Program-made: the position numbers and the translations under genes
The notes under the pieces: generated by a model
The model's input: only the letters and a program-made list of their open reading frames with translations
Told to the model about the DNA's origin: nothing
Database searches by the model: none
Shown here: piece after piece, positions 60,955-64,000 of the stretch
Layout: each line of letters starts with the position of its first letter
Numbering within the stretch: the first letter of the stretch is position 1
Assembly (NCBI GenBank): GCA_026645575.1
Contig: JAPKMW010000009.1
Coordinates: forward strand, 1 to 64,000
Direction: 5' to 3'
DNA: 64,000 nt
Source of the DNA: Caldilineaceae bacterium
Lineage (GTDB): Bacteria > Chloroflexota > Anaerolineae > Caldilineales > Caldilineaceae

Positions 60955-62310
60955 TTACCGATACGCCGGCAGCATATCCCCATGCGCAGCGATTAGGTCA
61001 TCGACCAGATTCCAGATCTGCTCCAGACTCAACTCGGCGGCGGTGTGGGGGTCGAGCATGGCGGCATGATAGATGTGTTCACGCTTCTGCGTCAGCGCAG
61101 CTTCCACCGTCAGCCCCTGGACGTTGAGATTGGTCTGCATGAGCGCAGCCAGGTGGGGCGGCAACTGCCCAATCGCCACCGGCTGCACCCCGTTTTTGTC
61201 CACCACACAAGGCACCTCAACGCAACACCCTTCGGGCAGATTGCTAATCAAATTTTTGTTCGGCACATTGCCATAGATCACGCGCAATTCGCCCGTTTCC
61301 ATGCTGTGGATGATGCCGGAGCCATATTCGTGGCTGCGGCGCACCGGCACCGTGGTGTTGGGATCTTCCATCTGGGCGCGCATCTGTTCCCAGCGGGCGA
61401 TCTGCAATTCACAGCGGCGAATATATTCATCAATCGGAATGTGGAACTCTTCAATCAAATCAGGCCGATCGCGCTTGATAAACCACGGCACATATTCACT
61501 GAAATGTTCGCTTGACTCGGTGACAAAGTAGCCCAAGCGGCGGAACATCTCATAGCGCACGGCGTCGCTCAGGCCGATAACGCCGCCGTCGGTGCGGGCG
61601 GTATGACCGCGAAGCGGCATTTCCTTGCGCTTGGCGACTTCGGCAATGCGCGGATAGAGATCTTCAACGCCATTCTTGGTCTTGCGCTCAAATTTCAGGT
61701 AGAAGGCCATGTGGTTGATGCCGGCGCAGACGTAGTTGATGTCTTCAATCGGTACGCCAATGTCGCTCGCCAAGTGGGATGCCGTCCCTTGCACGCTGTG
61801 ACAGAGACCCACCGTCTTGATCTTGCTGGCACGGCTGATGGCCCAACAGTTCATCACCATCGGGTTGACATATTGCAACAAGGTGGCGTCCGGGCAAAGT
61901 TCTTCCATGTCACGACAGAGGTCGAGCAGGACGGGGATGGTGCGCAGGCCGCGCATAATGCCGCCAATGCCCAGGGTGTCGGCAATGGTCTGGCGCAGAC
62001 CGTACTTTTTCGGGATCTCAAAATCGATGACAGTGCTGGGACGGTAGCCACCAATCTGGAACATGGTGATGACATAACCAGCGCCATCAATCGCTTGACG
62101 GCGATCGGTGGTTGTTTCGATGGTCGGGTTGACGCCCAGTTGTTTGGCAATCTTGTGGGCGACAATTTCCGAGGTATGGAGACGTGGTTTGTCAATGTCG
62201 TGCAGTGAGAGGGTGCAATTTTGCAATTCGGGATAACTTAAAATATCCCCCATCAAATTCTTGGCAAAAACCGTGCTGCCGGCGCCAATAAAGGCGATTT
62301 TCGTAGCCAT
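60955..62310 (-). CDS. melA: Family 4 glycoside hydrolase, alpha-galactosidase type
   Basis: A 451-residue GH4 enzyme that works by an NAD-dependent redox mechanism and needs a divalent metal. The Rossmann start is KIAFIGAGSTVFAKNL. The active-site features are N149-P (LQYVNPM), the metal Cys of GLC170-H171-SVQGT and H200 in AGINHMAFY. These match the alpha-galactosidase (MelA) branch rather than 6-phospho-glucosidases. AAGGA lies upstream of the ATG. No transporter gene is adjacent. Galacturonidase activity is an alternative within the same branch. Confidence 0.9.
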   Translation of the reverse strand: MATKIAFIGAGSTVFAKNLMGDILSYPELQNCTLSLHDIDKPRLHTSEIVAHKIAKQLGVNPTIETTTDRRQAIDGAGYVITMFQIGGYRPSTVIDFEIPKKYGLRQTIADTLGIGGIMRGLRTIPVLLDLCRDMEELCPDATLLQYVNPMVMNCWAISRASKIKTVGLCHSVQGTASHLASDIGVPIEDINYVCAGINHMAFYLKFERKTKNGVEDLYPRIAEVAKRKEMPLRGHTARTDGGVIGLSDAVRYEMFRRLGYFVTESSEHFSEYVPWFIKRDRPDLIEEFHIPIDEYIRRCELQIARWEQMRAQMEDPNTTVPVRRSHEYGSGIIHSMETGELRVIYGNVPNKNLISNLPEGCCVEVPCVVDKNGVQPVAIGQLPPHLAALMQTNLNVQGLTVEAALTQKREHIYHAAMLDPHTAAELSLEQIWNLVDDLIAAHGDMLPAYR

Positions 62311-62529
62311 AAAGAATCCTTTTTTACTCTACTGACCACGCCGACAGAGGCAAACGCACAAACTGATCCAAACGAATAAAGCGTTCACTACCAGTCCGCT
62401 ATCTTTGTCGTCGTGGATTTTAATTGATTGTATACCCACTCATTGTACTGCGTAGTCAGGCCGCATACAACTATCTTGCTGGCTTATCAACAAAATTTTA
62501 CTGATTGCGCTCAAGTACGAAAAGTGTGA

Positions 62530-62562
62530 ACACCTGTCAGGTTTTGCAAACCTGACAGGTGT
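62530..62562. repeat. 15-bp hairpin ACACCTGTCAGGTTT
   Basis: 62530-62544 and 62548-62562 are exact reverse complements around a TGC loop. It lies in the 287-bp gap between the GH4 start and the MazG-like stop, downstream of the MazG-like gene. The gap contains no gene. Confidence 0.85.
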
Positions 62563-62597
62563 GACGGGATGGAACCTCACGCTTTCCGTACTTGAAC

Positions 62598-62936
62598 CTA
62601 CCGATTGTCACCATCGCCACGGATAGCATTGCGTTCCAGACGTGAGAAGAGCTTCGTCAAGTTTGCTTCGGCTACTTCTTGTAGCGAAAGATCAAGTTCA
62701 GTGCAAATTTGGGCGAGATACCAAAGCACATCGCCCAATTCTTGTTTGAGGGCTTCGCGGTCGGCGTCGCTGATCACGCCAGCTCGGTCGCGAAAAATCT
62801 TCTTTACCTTGCCGGCTACTTCGCCGGCTTCATTCGCCAGCCCCAGTGTGGGATAGACAATCGCATGGTCGGTATGGATCAGCGACCAGGTCTTGCGCGA
62901 CTCGCGCTGATAGGTGTTGAAATCGTCAATGTGCAT
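62598..62936 (-). CDS. MazG-like nucleotide pyrophosphohydrolase
   Basis: A 112-residue all-alpha NTP pyrophosphatase. The first metal motif is LANEAGEVAGKVKK (ExxE type) and the second LKQELGDVLWYLAQI (ExxD), as in MazG and dCTPase proteins. One MazG domain only, so it probably acts as a dimer or tetramer to cleave non-canonical or excess nucleotides. The ATG at 62936 is preferred; an upstream extension to 63035 overlaps the DUF4058 gene and lacks family features. It is 43 bases downstream of DUF4058. Confidence 0.85.
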   Translation of the reverse strand: MHIDDFNTYQRESRKTWSLIHTDHAIVYPTLGLANEAGEVAGKVKKIFRDRAGVISDADREALKQELGDVLWYLAQICTELDLSLQEVAEANLTKLFSRLERNAIRGDGDNR

Positions 62937-62979
62937 TTGGCTGCTTTCTGTTTGTTTCGCGCACTGATTGCAGGTGAAC

Positions 62980-63780
62980 TCACGCTGCCCTAACGGGCGC
63001 CAATAGGGATTCCACCCATGCGGCTTGTTCCTCATCTAGCGCCGGCGGTGGCGGCGGCTGGCGGTAGTCGATACGGGCAATGTAACCGCATTGCTCATAG
63101 ACTGAGCGCATAACGGCGCCTAAGTCAAGCGGTACATCAGCATCAGGTTCCTGCAGCGGGATGGGCAACACCGGCAAACGTGTTTCTAATTGAATGGGCC
63201 AAACATCCACATAGGGTCGGTTGTCGGCATGGGCCAGAGTAACATAATAGGGCGCCGTCGGTGGTGTGATTTCGAGCGGCGTGCGTTGACCGCCCCGTAA
63301 CAGGTCGATTTCCATCACATGGACTTCCGAACGCAACAATTCGCGGCGTTTGCGTAGATATTTTTGCCGTTCAGCGCCAGTGCGTTTATTTACAGGTGAA
63401 AGAATTTCAATCGCCGTTACCAGCACATCTGTCCCAGCTTCCCGTACTTCGACATTGACTAAGCGTACAGAAACTTCCAACTTGACCATGCTTTGTGCTT
63501 GGGGTTGGTCAATCACCGCCTCGACCGTAGCGGTTGTACCTGCCATCAACGGACGCCCCGTTGTCTGCCATATCCCGACATCTGGATAGATCGACTGCGT
63601 TTTTGTGCGCGCGATTTCAATAACGTCATAAGCCGCATAGGTAACAGTGGTGGCATAGTAGGCAGGTAAAATGTGCTGGTTTAACTGGGTGCGTATTTCA
63701 TTACCTAGACTATTATGAAAATCAGCCCAGTTGCGTGGCGCTTCAATATATGGATCCATTCCCGGAAAGGGTGACGGCAT
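62980..63780 (-). CDS. DUF4058 family protein
   Basis: A 266-residue protein matching DUF4058 from its first residues, MPSPFPGMDPYIEAP, through AIEILSPVNKRTGAERQKYL and a VHVMEIDLLRGG segment. The ILSPxNK and EIDLLR patterns are reminiscent of PD-(D/E)XK nucleases, as in Uma2, but nuclease activity is not shown for the family. The family is common in cyanobacteria and Chloroflexota. The ATG at 63780 with GGAGG six bases upstream is clear, so a longer frame to 63837 is rejected. The MazG-like gene follows. Confidence 0.85.
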   Translation of the reverse strand: MPSPFPGMDPYIEAPRNWADFHNSLGNEIRTQLNQHILPAYYATTVTYAAYDVIEIARTKTQSIYPDVGIWQTTGRPLMAGTTATVEAVIDQPQAQSMVKLEVSVRLVNVEVREAGTDVLVTAIEILSPVNKRTGAERQKYLRKRRELLRSEVHVMEIDLLRGGQRTPLEITPPTAPYYVTLAHADNRPYVDVWPIQLETRLPVLPIPLQEPDADVPLDLGAVMRSVYEQCGYIARIDYRQPPPPPALDEEQAAWVESLLAPVRAA

Positions 63781-63970
63781 TTTGCACCTCCGTGCTTGAC
63801 ATGTTATTCCGTACGTGCAGGGACAACTGATGATCAACCGCTCCGCTTTGTATAATCATACCACCTGTTACCTGTGCTGACAACCTTCTATGGCAACTGC
63901 AACGGTGCCAGTTCCAGCCCTACGTACTAGGCATCAGCCCGCCTGTAACCTGGCCTACAGCGCGACAGCT

Positions 63971-63999
63971 TTGACGGCTGTAGAGTTCTATGGTATAAT
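63971..63999 (+). promoter_or_regulatory. Sigma-A promoter at the right edge
   Basis: TTGACG at 63971-63976 and TATAAT at 63994-63999 are 17 bases apart, reading out of the window. The gene it serves lies beyond the right end. Confidence 0.7.
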
Positions 64000-64000
64000 G

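Overview
The window looks like a chromosomal contig from a Chloroflexota bacterium, probably an Anaerolineae/Caldilineae-type lineage. This is inferred from several traits seen together: moderately GC-rich DNA with frequent GTG/TTG starts, large secreted proteins with Thr-Pro 'TPTATP' linkers, many CHAT/STAND/TPR proteins, an hrcA-grpE pair of Gram-positive type, FemAB-like enzymes, and a recurring C-terminal tail of the form LYLPLVxR. No rRNA, tRNA, CRISPR array, intact insertion sequence or phage was recognised.

Layout. 0.3-9.5 kb is metabolic: an enolase-superfamily enzyme, an EamA permease, a LysM polysaccharide deacetylase, a VOC dioxygenase, a DUF3500 lipoprotein, an MsrQ-like haem protein, two overlapping RlaP-type nucleotidyltransferases and an amidohydrolase. 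9.5-34 kb is accessory and the most interesting part. It holds a pentapeptide-repeat protein, an ECF-like sigma factor, an anti-sigma-like protein and a TPR-CHAT protease in one tight cluster. These are followed by a Kelch/C11-peptidase paralogue that has lost both catalytic residues, an apparently active C11 peptidase, a two-gene STAND ATPase/TPR unit, a set of small membrane proteins, a 1286-residue M23 peptidase with a dockerin, and several broken or chimeric genes. 34.4-49 kb returns to housekeeping: hexulose-phosphate synthase-like, cyclase, a double FemAB protein, FtcD, an exopolysaccharide sugar-phosphate transferase, HrcA, GrpE, a GNAT protein, SbcD and SbcC. 49-58 kb holds a hybrid histidine kinase and a leftward cluster of glycosyltransferases, a lipoprotein and a flippase-like protein. 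58-64 kb carries sugar and 2-hydroxyacid enzymes, an Rpn-type remnant, GH4, MazG-like and DUF4058 genes.

The most notable signal is an exactly spaced bipartite motif, TTGCGGAAA-N15-CTTTAT, found three times (10860, 20580, 26390). Each copy lies upstream of a gene for a small or Ig-like protein, and the first lies directly between the sigma gene and the anti-sigma-like/CHAT genes. I propose that this is the promoter of the ECF-like sigma factor. The sigma / anti-sigma-like / TPR-CHAT order resembles the protease-sigma part of type III-E CRISPR (Craspase) loci, but without any CRISPR component.

A second window-wide theme is that many intergenic gaps hold an inverted repeat. Some belong to sequence families (GTC-ACG-GAC palindromes, TAGTAAAGACTTTAGTC palindromes, AGTCC-word arrays) and others are unique long stems. 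Some have entered genes: one forms the linker of the FemAB fusion and one supplies the sbcD stop codon.
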